From Akkermansia sp. (lineage in GTDB: Bacteria > Verrucomicrobiota > Verrucomicrobiia > Verrucomicrobiales > Akkermansiaceae): a stretch of DNA of 64,000 bases. Shown here piece after piece: positions 16,690 to 25,916 of the stretch. Every line of letters begins with the position of its first letter. Positions within the stretch are counted from its first letter, which is position 1. The translations under genes were made by a program, and so were the position numbers. The DNA lies in NCBI GenBank assembly GCA_017555205.1, contig JAFZGW010000033.1, positions 1 to 64,000 on the forward strand, given 5' to 3'. The notes beneath the pieces were generated by a model, which was not told where the DNA came from, did not search any database, and worked only from the letters and a program-made list of their open reading frames with translations.

Positions 16690-19220
16690 TGCCTGCCCAT
16701 CTTCCCATTGAGGACATAAGAGCCGATATCGCAGCAGCCGTACGAGAACCGGGCTTCTGTGTGTTGCTTAGCGCGCCCACCGGCAGCGGTAAGTCAACAA
16801 GAGTACCTCTCATGCTGCAAGCCGCCGGCGTAGCTGACCGAGGAACTATCATTGTAGTGCAACCTCGCAGATTGGCAGCCCGCTTGCTGGCCGGTTACGT
16901 GGCAAAGCAGTACCCCTGTTCACTCGGGCAGGAGGTGGGGTATACCGTACGTTTCGACTCGCGCTGTAGCGCAACAACCCGCATTTTGTATGTAACGGAC
17001 GGCATATTGGAGAGACGCCTGACAGATGACCCGCAACTGAGCGGAGTAAGTGCGGTTATATTCGATGAAGTTCACGAGCGGAGATTATCCGGCGACTTGT
17101 GTTTGGCTCGCGTGCTGGAACTACAGCAGAGCACGCGGCCGGATATAGGCGTATTCGTCATGTCTGCCACGCTCGAATTGGACAAACTACAGGGGTACCT
17201 ACCACAGGCTACAGTATTGCGAGCGGAAGGTCGACTTTACCCGGTGGAGGTCATCTACATGCCCCCTACCCCGGTTCGCGATTCACGCGGCTATGTAGGC
17301 ACACCCCCATTGTGGGAACAATGCGCGGCAGCTGTGCGCAAACTGGTAGAGTTGCCCGATTGCGGAGATGTGCTTGTTTTCCTGCCCGGAGCCTACGAAA
17401 TTCGCCGCACTGTAGAAATTCTGGAAAACGTCGGCTGGATGAACGGACGCGAAGTATACGCGCTGCACGGTCAACTCACGCCCGATATGCAAGCCAGAGC
17501 CGTTGAATGCGGCTCCTGCCCTCGCGTAATTGTCAGCACCAATATCGCGGAGACCTCACTCACTATCGAAGGAGTACGCTCCGTGGTCGACAGCGGCACC
17601 GCACGCGAAAGCCGATGGGACCCGCTGCGCGGCATATCCACACTACACATTGTCCCCATATCACAAGCCCAAGCTGAGCAACGAACCGGGCGAGCCGGGC
17701 GCTTGGGACCTGGGCGCTGCATACGGTTATGGAGCGAGTCAGAGCAACGTCGACGCCCCCCATTCCCGGCTCCGGAAGTTCACAGAGCGGACATCTCAAT
17801 GGCATTTCTCAACCTATTGGCATGGGGCTGCTGCGGGGCGGAGGGGATTCGCCGATTTAACTGGCCGGATGCACCGACAGAAGCGGAATCCACCCGAGCT
17901 TGGTCACTGCTGCAAGAACTGGGAGCAGTCAATTCAAAGGACAGTTTAAGTCATATAGGCCAACAAATGCTGCGCTACCCCCTCCCCCCGGTACTTGCCC
18001 GCCTGATGGTAGCAGGAAAAGAATACGGCATCGACGCGGAAATGGCAGCCATTGCCGCACTCATTCAAGGAGAGAACGTAGCACTGACAAGTGGACTTAG
18101 TGAAAAACTGGCAGAAGACAGTGACTACAGCGATTTTCAGGCGGAATGGCGCGCCGTTCAAACCGCTACGGCTCTACGCTACGATACAACAGCCTGCACG
18201 CGCCTGGGAATTATGGCTCGCGCAGCCCGTGAAGTAGCGGCTGCCTACCGTCAGTTGTTGCGCGGCAGTACCGCTGAACCAAACTTCGACGAACATCGCA
18301 ACGAAGTCGTCTCCGCCCTGCTGGGGTCGTTCCCGCTTCATGTTGCAGCCAAAAACAGCACAAACACCGCTACAGCCAGATTAACAGGACGCCGCAGCGG
18401 AAAAATAGCCTCCGTCATCGGTAAAGATTCGGAAGTTTTCCTAGCCGCCGAAATTACGGAAATCGGTGGTAAAGGAGTAGAAACCCGCCTAAGCCGCTGC
18501 ACTCAGCTACACATAAGCGACCTGCTCACGCAGGAGGATGATGTGGCCACCTACGACCCGGCACGCAAACGAGTCATCAACATGCACCGCACCCTGTACC
18601 GTGACCTTGTATTGACCGAAAAAGAAAGCGGCGATGCAAGTCCCGATGCAGCAGCCCCGCTGTTGGCGGAGCGAGTAGTGCGCGGCGAACTTCGACTGGA
18701 AGGCTGGGATGGCCACGTATTACAATGGATTAACCGCTTAACCTGCTTGCGACAGGCAATGCCGGAACTGGAGCTGCCGGATTTCGGCGAAGAAGACCGC
18801 CTGGTAGCCATCACCATGCTGTGCGAGGGAGCCGTGAGTTACAAAGACATTGCCACACGTCCCGTGCTCCCCATATTGGGAGAATGGCTTTCCCCGTGGC
18901 AAAAAGATTGCCTGAATCGCTATGCGCCCAAAGCCATAAAGCTCGCCAATGGGCGAGAGGTGAAATTGCTCTACCGAGAAGACGGCACCCCCACCTTTGC
19001 GCTGAAATGCCAGTTACTCTTCGGTGTGCCTACAACACCCACCATAGCCGATGGCAGAATAAAATGTTTAGTCGAAATCCTTGCCCCCAACCAGCGCCCC
19101 TACCAAACGACCTCCGATTTGGTATCATTCTGGCGCAATGGTTACCCACAGATGAAAAAGGATTTAGCAGGCCGCTATCCCCGCCACGATTGGCCCGATA
19201 CTGCCCCCGACGCTACATAA
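16689..19220 (+). CDS. hrpB: ATP-dependent RNA helicase HrpB
   Basis: DEAH-type helicase of the HrpA/HrpB group, 843 aa, close to the family length. Motif I APTGSGKST is near residue 31. Motif II reads DEVH in VIFDEVHERRL; motif III is MSATLE; motif V is STNIAETSLTI; motif VI is QRTGRAGRLGPG. The C-terminal half matches the HrpB-specific domain (EEDRLVAI, LPILGEWLSPWQK, and a region near the end reading LAPNQRPYQTTSDLVSFW). The cellular role in bacteria is poorly defined, probably RNA processing. Its start overlaps the upstream stop by one base. Confidence 0.95.
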   Translation: MPAHLPIEDIRADIAAAVREPGFCVLLSAPTGSGKSTRVPLMLQAAGVADRGTIIVVQPRRLAARLLAGYVAKQYPCSLGQEVGYTVRFDSRCSATTRILYVTDGILERRLTDDPQLSGVSAVIFDEVHERRLSGDLCLARVLELQQSTRPDIGVFVMSATLELDKLQGYLPQATVLRAEGRLYPVEVIYMPPTPVRDSRGYVGTPPLWEQCAAAVRKLVELPDCGDVLVFLPGAYEIRRTVEILENVGWMNGREVYALHGQLTPDMQARAVECGSCPRVIVSTNIAETSLTIEGVRSVVDSGTARESRWDPLRGISTLHIVPISQAQAEQRTGRAGRLGPGRCIRLWSESEQRRRPPFPAPEVHRADISMAFLNLLAWGCCGAEGIRRFNWPDAPTEAESTRAWSLLQELGAVNSKDSLSHIGQQMLRYPLPPVLARLMVAGKEYGIDAEMAAIAALIQGENVALTSGLSEKLAEDSDYSDFQAEWRAVQTATALRYDTTACTRLGIMARAAREVAAAYRQLLRGSTAEPNFDEHRNEVVSALLGSFPLHVAAKNSTNTATARLTGRRSGKIASVIGKDSEVFLAAEITEIGGKGVETRLSRCTQLHISDLLTQEDDVATYDPARKRVINMHRTLYRDLVLTEKESGDASPDAAAPLLAERVVRGELRLEGWDGHVLQWINRLTCLRQAMPELELPDFGEEDRLVAITMLCEGAVSYKDIATRPVLPILGEWLSPWQKDCLNRYAPKAIKLANGREVKLLYREDGTPTFALKCQLLFGVPTTPTIADGRIKCLVEILAPNQRPYQTTSDLVSFWRNGYPQMKKDLAGRYPRHDWPDTAPDAT

Positions 19221-19227
19221 AAACAGC

Positions 19228-19269
19228 CATCGATTCTCGAGAATTGTAACAGGTAAATTACAATCGATG
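19228..19269. promoter_or_regulatory. Nested inverted repeats, candidate operator of the phosphatase/kinase operon
   Basis: ATTGTAA (19243-19249) and TTACAAT (19258-19264) form a perfect 7-bp dyad with 8-nt spacing, ending 6 nt before the -35 hexamer. A second dyad, CATCGATT (19228-19235) and AATCGATG (19262-19269), overlaps it. There is no T-tract, so it is not a terminator for hrpB. Its position suits an activator or repressor site. Confidence 0.4.
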
Positions 19270-19270
19270 C

Positions 19271-19299
19271 TTGCCAACAGGCTCAAATCATGCTAAGAT
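19271..19299 (+). promoter_or_regulatory. Promoter of the phosphatase/kinase operon
   Basis: TTGCCA (19271-19276), 17 nt, TAAGAT (19294-19299) preceded by TGC. The leader is about 18-20 nt. A GGAG lies 17 nt before the ATG, too far to be an obvious Shine-Dalgarno site. Confidence 0.65.
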
Positions 19300-19323
19300 G
19301 GTCGGAGTAAGAATAAGCGAGAC

Positions 19324-21453
19324 ATGCAACGCAAGTTCCTCAGCTGGCTTTTTATTTTGATATGTACCGCCTTTGCACTGGCGGGGCTGTTGTCATTCTT
19401 TCAATTTCAGCGCCAATCCGAGGCTCGAGCCCGGGATTTGATGAGCAACCGACTGCACGACCTCATGTTGCTGGTGCGATTCTCACAGGACAACATGAGC
19501 CATGTGATGCAAATCAATGACGAAAGCACACTGGAACGCACCCGGGCGGCAGCGGAAATTATACGACTGAATCCGGATATACTCAACTCCGACGAAGCCA
19601 TGCAAGGCTTGTGCAATGAGCTGGGGGCCGATCAGCTTTCCGTATCCAACGAAAAAGGAGTTATCGTTGCAGCAATCCCCAAAAGCACACTAGGCTTCGA
19701 CCTCTCAGCGCATGAACAAAGCCGCCCGTTCATGGAGTGCATACGCACCCCCGGTTACGAACTTATACAACGCCCGCAAAGCAATGCACACAGCGGCCAA
19801 ATACTGCAATACGCAGGGGTAACAAGACAGGATACCCCGGGAGTCATTCAATTGGGCTTCAAGCCACAACATGAACAAATGGTGCGTGCATCAGCAAACT
19901 TCGAAAAACTGGCTTCCAAAATACTCGGCAGTGATACCGGGCACATTGTGGCCTTTCGAGACGGGTGCATGCTTAACCGCAACACCCTCAACATCCCCTC
20001 CTCAACCTTGCTCGCCTTACCCCTCAACAAAGTAGGAGAAACAACACTGGGAGGCAAGGATTATGCTACATTCGCAATTGAAGAAAACGGGTTACGCCTT
20101 GTCGCTTTAACTCCGTGGAGAGAAATCAGCAAAATCAGCTACAAGTCACTTCGCTATCTTCTACTCAGTAACATCGGGTTATTTGCCCTCATGTTCATCG
20201 TTGTATGGCTGCTGCTACGCATATATGTACTCGGCGGACTACAAAGAATTAACAACTCTCTGCGCCGCATAACCGAGGGGTACACCGAAGAACGAGTAAA
20301 CGAAAAAAGCACCCCGGAATTCACCCGACTTTCCACCGGAATCAACACCATGGTGGAGTCCATTCAATCATTCAGCGAGCAAAAACGCGAACGATTACAA
20401 AAGGAACTTCAACTTGCCGGCGCCATACAAAATACAGTATTGCCACACACCTTCCCGGCATTCCCCGAGCGCCAAGAGTTCGACATCTACGCCACCTGTG
20501 AGCAGGCTCACGGCGTAGGCGGTGACTTCTACGACTTTTTCATGCCCGATAGCAAACACCTCAGTATACTGCTGGGGGACGTTACAGCAACCGGCATACC
20601 GGCCGCCCTGTTTATGATGCGCGCCATCTCCATCATCCGAGAGCTGGCCAACGATGGTCTCACCCCGCAACAACTGCTCACCAAAGCCAATAAAATACTT
20701 TGCAGCGAAGGTGCCAACATGCGCATGTCCCTCTTTTACGGTCGCCTTAATGTCATGACAGGTGATTTCCGCTTTGTAAACGCCGGCACACCTCAGGCAT
20801 TATTAAGCCACTTCGGCGAAGAATATGAAATGCTGGCGATGCGCTCCGGCGCCATAGTCGGGGCACACACCGGTGCCACCTACACCGAGTGTCGGCGCAC
20901 GCTGAAACCGGGCGATCGCTTATTCCTGTACACACATGGAGTACTGGCTGCGGCAGATAGCGACCATACCCCCTTCGGAGCAGCGCGCCTGCAAGAAGCA
21001 CTGAAAGCCGAGGCGCCCACCATAGCCGATGTTCCTCGCCGCATACGCGCGGCCCTGCGCCAATACACGGGAGAAATGGAGCAAAACAACGACATCACGA
21101 TGCTGGCGGTGGAGTTCCGTGGTGAATGGTGTTGCATGGCTCAATGTGAAGTTCAGGCCTCAGCACCGGAACGCCTCAGCAACATGCTGGAACAGAAACT
21201 CGAAAGTGTGTTCGCAGCACCCAACAGTATAATCGAACTACAAAACTCACTCCGCAACATCTGCGATGTCATGCCGCCGGATACCCACATAAGCGCGAAC
21301 CTTCGCTGCAATGAGCAAAAAGCGCTCCTGACTCTCACCTACAACCAGCCTTTGTTTAACCCGCTCATTCTGCTACCCGAGCTACCGGTGGATAGCACGG
21401 ACTACAGCACGGACAATGAACGGAGCACCTTAAAGCTGAGCAAATCACTCTGA
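19324..21453 (+). CDS. Membrane-bound SpoIIE/PP2C-type serine phosphatase with sensor, HAMP and degenerate RsbW-like tail
   Basis: 709 aa. TM1 covers residues 7-25. An extracytoplasmic sensor of about 250 residues follows, probably Cache-like, then TM2 (about 278-297) and a HAMP-like linker (GGLQRINNSLRRITEG). The PP2C domain (about 385-600) has GGDFYDFF, LLGDVTATGIPAAL and NNDITMLAVEF, the metal-binding aspartates of RsbU/SpoIIE enzymes. The last 110 residues resemble an RsbW/HATPase fold (ELQNSLRNICDV, FNPL, STLKLSKSL) but lack glycine-rich ATP-lid motifs. Such phosphatases usually act on phosphorylated STAS proteins. It precedes the kinase by 15 nt, so sensor-controlled dephosphorylation opposing that kinase is likely. 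Confidence 0.88.
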   Translation: MQRKFLSWLFILICTAFALAGLLSFFQFQRQSEARARDLMSNRLHDLMLLVRFSQDNMSHVMQINDESTLERTRAAAEIIRLNPDILNSDEAMQGLCNELGADQLSVSNEKGVIVAAIPKSTLGFDLSAHEQSRPFMECIRTPGYELIQRPQSNAHSGQILQYAGVTRQDTPGVIQLGFKPQHEQMVRASANFEKLASKILGSDTGHIVAFRDGCMLNRNTLNIPSSTLLALPLNKVGETTLGGKDYATFAIEENGLRLVALTPWREISKISYKSLRYLLLSNIGLFALMFIVVWLLLRIYVLGGLQRINNSLRRITEGYTEERVNEKSTPEFTRLSTGINTMVESIQSFSEQKRERLQKELQLAGAIQNTVLPHTFPAFPERQEFDIYATCEQAHGVGGDFYDFFMPDSKHLSILLGDVTATGIPAALFMMRAISIIRELANDGLTPQQLLTKANKILCSEGANMRMSLFYGRLNVMTGDFRFVNAGTPQALLSHFGEEYEMLAMRSGAIVGAHTGATYTECRRTLKPGDRLFLYTHGVLAAADSDHTPFGAARLQEALKAEAPTIADVPRRIRAALRQYTGEMEQNNDITMLAVEFRGEWCCMAQCEVQASAPERLSNMLEQKLESVFAAPNSIIELQNSLRNICDVMPPDTHISANLRCNEQKALLTLTYNQPLFNPLILLPELPVDSTDYSTDNERSTLKLSKSL

Positions 21454-21468
21454 TTACTTTTCCGAAAC

Positions 21469-24015
21469 ATGAATAACGCTGCGCCAGCCCCAATCTCGCC
21501 ACTCCCGGTGCCATCGCACGACCTGACGGACAACGAACCGCAGGTAACAGAGACAAACGCCAGACTCCCGCTACCGCCCGGCACAATCGTCGGCGATTAC
21601 ACAATTATATCCAAACTCGGGCAAGGAGGATTCGGCATTACCTACAGGGCTCAACATACCACACTCGGCTCAATCGTGGTGATTAAAGAGCACATGCCCT
21701 CCGGTCTGGCTATGCGACTGCCCGCAAGCACATTCGTGAGCAGCGTATCGCCCGAGGCAGACGAACGATTCAAAGCAACCATGGCTGAGTTCATGGAAGA
21801 AGTGGTCGTTCTGATGGGGCTGGAGCACCCCGGCATCGTCCCCATCATTTCCGGGTTCGAAGCCAACGGAACAGCCTATTATGTAATGCCCTACGTTGAA
21901 GGTAATTCCCTGGAGCTGAGCGAACAACCAACCCTCGACAAAGAAAAACAGGCCATCGAGGCGCGCAAGCGCAAACAGCAATTGCGCTACCTGCTCTACA
22001 CCATTGAATATCTGGAGCAAAACGGCATCGTACACCGCGATATTAAGCCCGAAAACATTATCATCAACCCCGAAGGGCGCCCCATTCTGCTTGACTTCGG
22101 CTCTGCACGCCAATTACAGGAGGGTAAAGTATACACCAATATCTACACACCGGACTTCTGCGCACCCGAACAGAGTACAGCACGCACAGACGCGCAAATG
22201 AGTGCCGCCATCGGCCCCCAGACAGATATATACGCACTCGGAGCAACATTTTACTATCTCATCACTCGCCTGCTGCCGCCGAAATCCGACATGAGAATAC
22301 TCTCGTCGCCCGACCCCTACAAGCCATTGGCCGGTCGAGTTCATTTAGAGGAAAACTACGGTCGTCACTTTCTGCAAGCCATTGATCGCGCACTCCAACT
22401 CGAACCGGCGGAGAGATGGAAAAGTGCCTCGGCGTGGCGCGACAGCATGGAAAGCGGCATCATACCGCCGCCGTCCGGGTTGCTTAAGCGCATGAGAATC
22501 CTCATGTCTGTCAGCATTTGCGTAGTACTTGCACTTGTTGCTCTTTGTGCATGGGCGTTGAAAGAAAAGGAGCAAGCCATGGAGATATATAACTACAGCC
22601 TCAACTTCACAGAAGGTATGCTCTATGACTTCAACGATGAACTCGCAGACATCCCCGGCTCAACAGAACTTCAACAGCAATTGGGTACCAACCTCAAAAA
22701 TTACCTCAACTCCATGGAGAAACTGCCCGTTGCACAAGATGAGAAACTTCAAAGAGCCCTCGCCATAGCATGGAAAAACCTAGGGTCAGTAAACGTGCAA
22801 CAAGGCGAACTGGCCGCCGCAACAACAGCCTATCGCAATGCCACTAAATTACTGCAATCCCTCCACGATTCCCACCCGGAGGAACAGCAATACCGCTATG
22901 AACTGGCTCGTACCTGGCTGCTGCGCGCGGAGGTAGCCCGACGCCGCAACATGAACGACCAAGCCCGAGTGCTGGTGAACCAAGCGCTCAACGTCTTGCG
23001 AGCCCTTTGTGACCAATCGCCCGACAACCCCGACTATCACTGCGATTTAGGGCGAGCCATGGAATACACCGCCCAATTGGCCGGCAACAGTGGCAACACC
23101 GAACAACGCCGCAAAGCAACCGACAGCACGGCTGACCTATTCCGTCAACTCGTCACACAATATCCCCGGCATGAGGGCGCAAGCCTCGGCTTAGCGCAAT
23201 CCCTCATCAGCCAAGCAAATCTGCTGGCAGAGTGTGAAAACTACGGCCTTGCCACACAATTGCTCAACGAAGCCCGCGAAATCTACAACAGACTTTCAGC
23301 AGAGCAACCACACCGCCTGTCGTTCAAAATAGGCAAGTCAAATGAGGCCTATGCTCGCGGCAACATGTACAGCAAAATCAGCTTCGGCACCCAAGACCCG
23401 GAATCGCGCACCAATATGGAAGAGCAAGCCATGATTGCCTTCAAACAAAGCATCACGTTGACCGAGGAACTGGCAGCCATGGATACCCACAATACCGAGT
23501 ATACTTTCCAGCAGAGTCGAGCCATGAGTTTCCTCGTTGACATTATGCTGCGCCGAGAACTCTACAATCAGGCCATAGCATACTGCAACACAATCATGCA
23601 AAATGCAGAAAAACTGCTGAACACCTCGCCGGGGAACACGGAGTACAACATGCTGAAAGCCGGTGCTTATCGTGGGCTCGCCATAGCACATAGCAAAAAC
23701 GTAAAGCACCAGTCAAAAGCCACCGAGGAGTACGAACAATACCGCTCAATGGTACAGCATTTACTGAAAAAAAGCCCCGACAATCCCAGGCTGAAAATCA
23801 TGTATGCCGATGCGCTGATAGAAAAAGCAACAAACGACATAAGTCGGCAAAAAATGAAGCAAGTGCGCCAACAACTCGAACAAGCAATCGCGCTGATGAA
23901 CGAAGTAGCGCGCAAAGACCAGGAAAATGCCAGAGTTCAGCAAATGAAGAAAAAAGCGCAGGGGCTTCTGGAGTCTCTCACAACGCCCGCGCCACAACCT
24001 GACTCACAAAGCTGA
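21469..24015 (+). CDS. Transmembrane Ser/Thr protein kinase with periplasmic TPR region
   Basis: 848 aa Hanks-type kinase. The catalytic domain (about 44-330) has the glycine loop GQGGFG (51-56), ATP-binding K73, the catalytic loop HRDIKPEN (189-196), DFG (209-211) and APE (232-234), so all key residues are present and it should be active. One membrane helix at about 344-364 is followed by about 480 residues of helical TPR-like repeats, placing the repeats outside the cytoplasm as a likely sensor or protein-binding arm. It lies 15 nt after the phosphatase. The signal and the substrates are unknown. Confidence 0.92.
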   Translation: MNNAAPAPISPLPVPSHDLTDNEPQVTETNARLPLPPGTIVGDYTIISKLGQGGFGITYRAQHTTLGSIVVIKEHMPSGLAMRLPASTFVSSVSPEADERFKATMAEFMEEVVVLMGLEHPGIVPIISGFEANGTAYYVMPYVEGNSLELSEQPTLDKEKQAIEARKRKQQLRYLLYTIEYLEQNGIVHRDIKPENIIINPEGRPILLDFGSARQLQEGKVYTNIYTPDFCAPEQSTARTDAQMSAAIGPQTDIYALGATFYYLITRLLPPKSDMRILSSPDPYKPLAGRVHLEENYGRHFLQAIDRALQLEPAERWKSASAWRDSMESGIIPPPSGLLKRMRILMSVSICVVLALVALCAWALKEKEQAMEIYNYSLNFTEGMLYDFNDELADIPGSTELQQQLGTNLKNYLNSMEKLPVAQDEKLQRALAIAWKNLGSVNVQQGELAAATTAYRNATKLLQSLHDSHPEEQQYRYELARTWLLRAEVARRRNMNDQARVLVNQALNVLRALCDQSPDNPDYHCDLGRAMEYTAQLAGNSGNTEQRRKATDSTADLFRQLVTQYPRHEGASLGLAQSLISQANLLAECENYGLATQLLNEAREIYNRLSAEQPHRLSFKIGKSNEAYARGNMYSKISFGTQDPESRTNMEEQAMIAFKQSITLTEELAAMDTHNTEYTFQQSRAMSFLVDIMLRRELYNQAIAYCNTIMQNAEKLLNTSPGNTEYNMLKAGAYRGLAIAHSKNVKHQSKATEEYEQYRSMVQHLLKKSPDNPRLKIMYADALIEKATNDISRQKMKQVRQQLEQAIALMNEVARKDQENARVQQMKKKAQGLLESLTTPAPQPDSQS

Positions 24016-24022
24016 TTCAGAC

Positions 24023-24051
24023 TTGCAATGGTAACAAAAATATGATAGCAT
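24023..24051 (+). promoter_or_regulatory. Promoter of the SulP transporter/mutY pair
   Basis: TTGCAA (24023-24028), 17 nt, TAGCAT (24046-24051). It starts 8 nt after the kinase stop, so the transporter can be expressed independently. Nine nucleotides separate the -10 from the ATG. Confidence 0.6.
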
Positions 24052-24060
24052 AAGCACAGT

Positions 24061-25914
24061 ATGGGAGCACTGGCACATCGCGTCAAACTGGGGTGGAAGG
24101 GATTTTGCAACTATCTGGCACAGGGTATGATTGACCCTCTGCCTGCGCGCCATGCCATTAACGGTTACAACCTCAACAAAGCCGGGCGAGACACAAAAGC
24201 CGCGCTTGATGTTGCACTGGTGGGGTTACCGCAAGGCATGGCGTTTGCGGCCATGGCCGGGCTCGACAGCATATACGGCATCATGGCTGCTACGGTAGGC
24301 ACATTCATAGCCCCGCTCTTTACGCGCTGCGGCATGACCGTAAGTGGCCCCAGCAATGCCACAGCGTTCATGCTGGCCAGTTTCTTTTTGGCATCAAGCC
24401 CGGCCATACAGAGCAACCCGGCAATATTTGTACCACTTATTGTATTCATGGCCGGCGTGGTATGTGTGATAGGTGCCTTCGTAAAGGCCACGGAAATGCT
24501 GCAATTCGTCAGCCGCAGCGTTTTAGTGGGCTATATTACCGGAGCGGCCACACTCATCATTGCCTCCCAACTTCGTTACGTTCTGGGAATAAATGATGTA
24601 AATGCAGGCAGCTCATTCTTCACCATGAGCTCAGCCATCGTAAGCAACCTCGACAAGGTAGAGTGGCAGCCAATAGTTCTGGGAGTACTATCGTTCCTGA
24701 TGTTCATCCCGCTGAAAAAACACTTTAAATTTCTGCCTACCTTTGCGGTGATACTGCTCACCATGAGCGTGCTCAACTGGGTACTGAGCCAGCCATGGAC
24801 GGGAGGATATTTCTGCGATGTCCGCATGCTCAAAGATTTCACCATGAGCGATTTGACCTGTACCCCGCCCGCAATTTGGGAACTACCGGGGCACTTGGCC
24901 GAGTTATTCCCGGTCGTCATAGGTATAGCCTTCCTTTCCACACTTGAGCAAACTGTAATGAGCAAAACCCTCTCCGCCAAAACCGGGGAGCAAGTCAACC
25001 TCAATCAAGACACCTTTGCCGTCGGCATGGCCAACATCGGTTCAGCATTCACCACATCCCTGCCCTGTTCAGCCTCACTCACACGCTCCATGCTCAACTA
25101 CACAGCCGGAGCCGCCACACGATTCTCAGGGGTAATTTGCGGTCTTCTCTGCTTGGGTATCACATTCGTACTGGCCAGTTTCCCCATCATTTCCCGCATA
25201 CCGCACAGTGTATTGGCAGCACTGGTACTGGCGAATGCCGTATCGCTCTACGACCGCAAATTGCTGCGCATCTGTTTCCGCTCCACCAAGGGGGATGCCG
25301 CGGTACTCATCATCACCTTCATCGCAGCTCTGCTGCTTCCGCTGCACATTGCAATCTTTGTGGGAGTAATCATCTCGGTATCCCTATTCCTGCGCAAGGC
25401 AGCTCGTCCGGAGCTTGTGGAATACACCTTCGACAACGAAGGCACCCTGATGGAGCTCAACAACAAAGCCGAACGCCTGCCGCAGATTTCCATTGTGCAC
25501 GTGGAAGGCGACCTCTTTTTCGGCGCCGCAGATCTGTTCCGAAAACAGGTTTCCCGCATTGCCGAGGATCCCAGTCTGGCCGTTGTCGTGCTGCGCATGC
25601 GCAACGCCCGCAATCTGGATGCTACGGCAGTCTGCGCACTGGAAGAACTCATTAAGTTCACGCGTGAAAAAGGCCGCCACCTCATCATCTCCGGTGCTGG
25701 GCGCCAAGTCTTCCGCGTGCTGAAGAAAAGCGGTGTGCTCGCGGTATTGCAGGAGAACTGTGACCGTCATTCGGGCGAAAGCAACATCTTCATCTTCGAG
25801 CCTAAAAACCCCAATATCTCCACCCGAAAGGCCCTTATGCGTGCGCAGAAACTACTCGGCACCCGCAACGCTGACATCTCCATCTACACCACTGAGCAGC
25901 ACAAACCAGCCTAA
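24061..25914 (+). CDS. SulP/SLC26-family anion transporter with STAS domain
   Basis: 617 aa. The membrane part (about 1-450) has the SulP features: DVALVGLPQGMAFAAMAGL, YGIMAATVGTFIAPLFTRC, the conserved VSGPSNATAFM binding region, and TTSLPCSASLTRSML. The C-terminal STAS domain (about 470-575) includes ISIVHVEGDLFFGA and LDATAVCALEELI. At the site where SpoIIAA-type STAS proteins carry the phosphorylated Ser, this one reads D520-A521-T522, so canonical phosphorylation is not preserved, although T522 is adjacent. Likely substrates are sulfate, bicarbonate or dicarboxylates; sequence does not decide. mutY begins 2 nt after the stop. Confidence 0.9.
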   Translation: MGALAHRVKLGWKGFCNYLAQGMIDPLPARHAINGYNLNKAGRDTKAALDVALVGLPQGMAFAAMAGLDSIYGIMAATVGTFIAPLFTRCGMTVSGPSNATAFMLASFFLASSPAIQSNPAIFVPLIVFMAGVVCVIGAFVKATEMLQFVSRSVLVGYITGAATLIIASQLRYVLGINDVNAGSSFFTMSSAIVSNLDKVEWQPIVLGVLSFLMFIPLKKHFKFLPTFAVILLTMSVLNWVLSQPWTGGYFCDVRMLKDFTMSDLTCTPPAIWELPGHLAELFPVVIGIAFLSTLEQTVMSKTLSAKTGEQVNLNQDTFAVGMANIGSAFTTSLPCSASLTRSMLNYTAGAATRFSGVICGLLCLGITFVLASFPIISRIPHSVLAALVLANAVSLYDRKLLRICFRSTKGDAAVLIITFIAALLLPLHIAIFVGVIISVSLFLRKAARPELVEYTFDNEGTLMELNNKAERLPQISIVHVEGDLFFGAADLFRKQVSRIAEDPSLAVVVLRMRNARNLDATAVCALEELIKFTREKGRHLIISGAGRQVFRVLKKSGVLAVLQENCDRHSGESNIFIFEPKNPNISTRKALMRAQKLLGTRNADISIYTTEQHKPA

Positions 25915-25916
25915 AA

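Noticed and set aside
24061..25914. Phosphorylation of the transporter STAS domain at the SpoIIAA-type serine
   Set aside because: The position is Ala521, so the canonical site is absent; only the weaker possibility of T522 remains.
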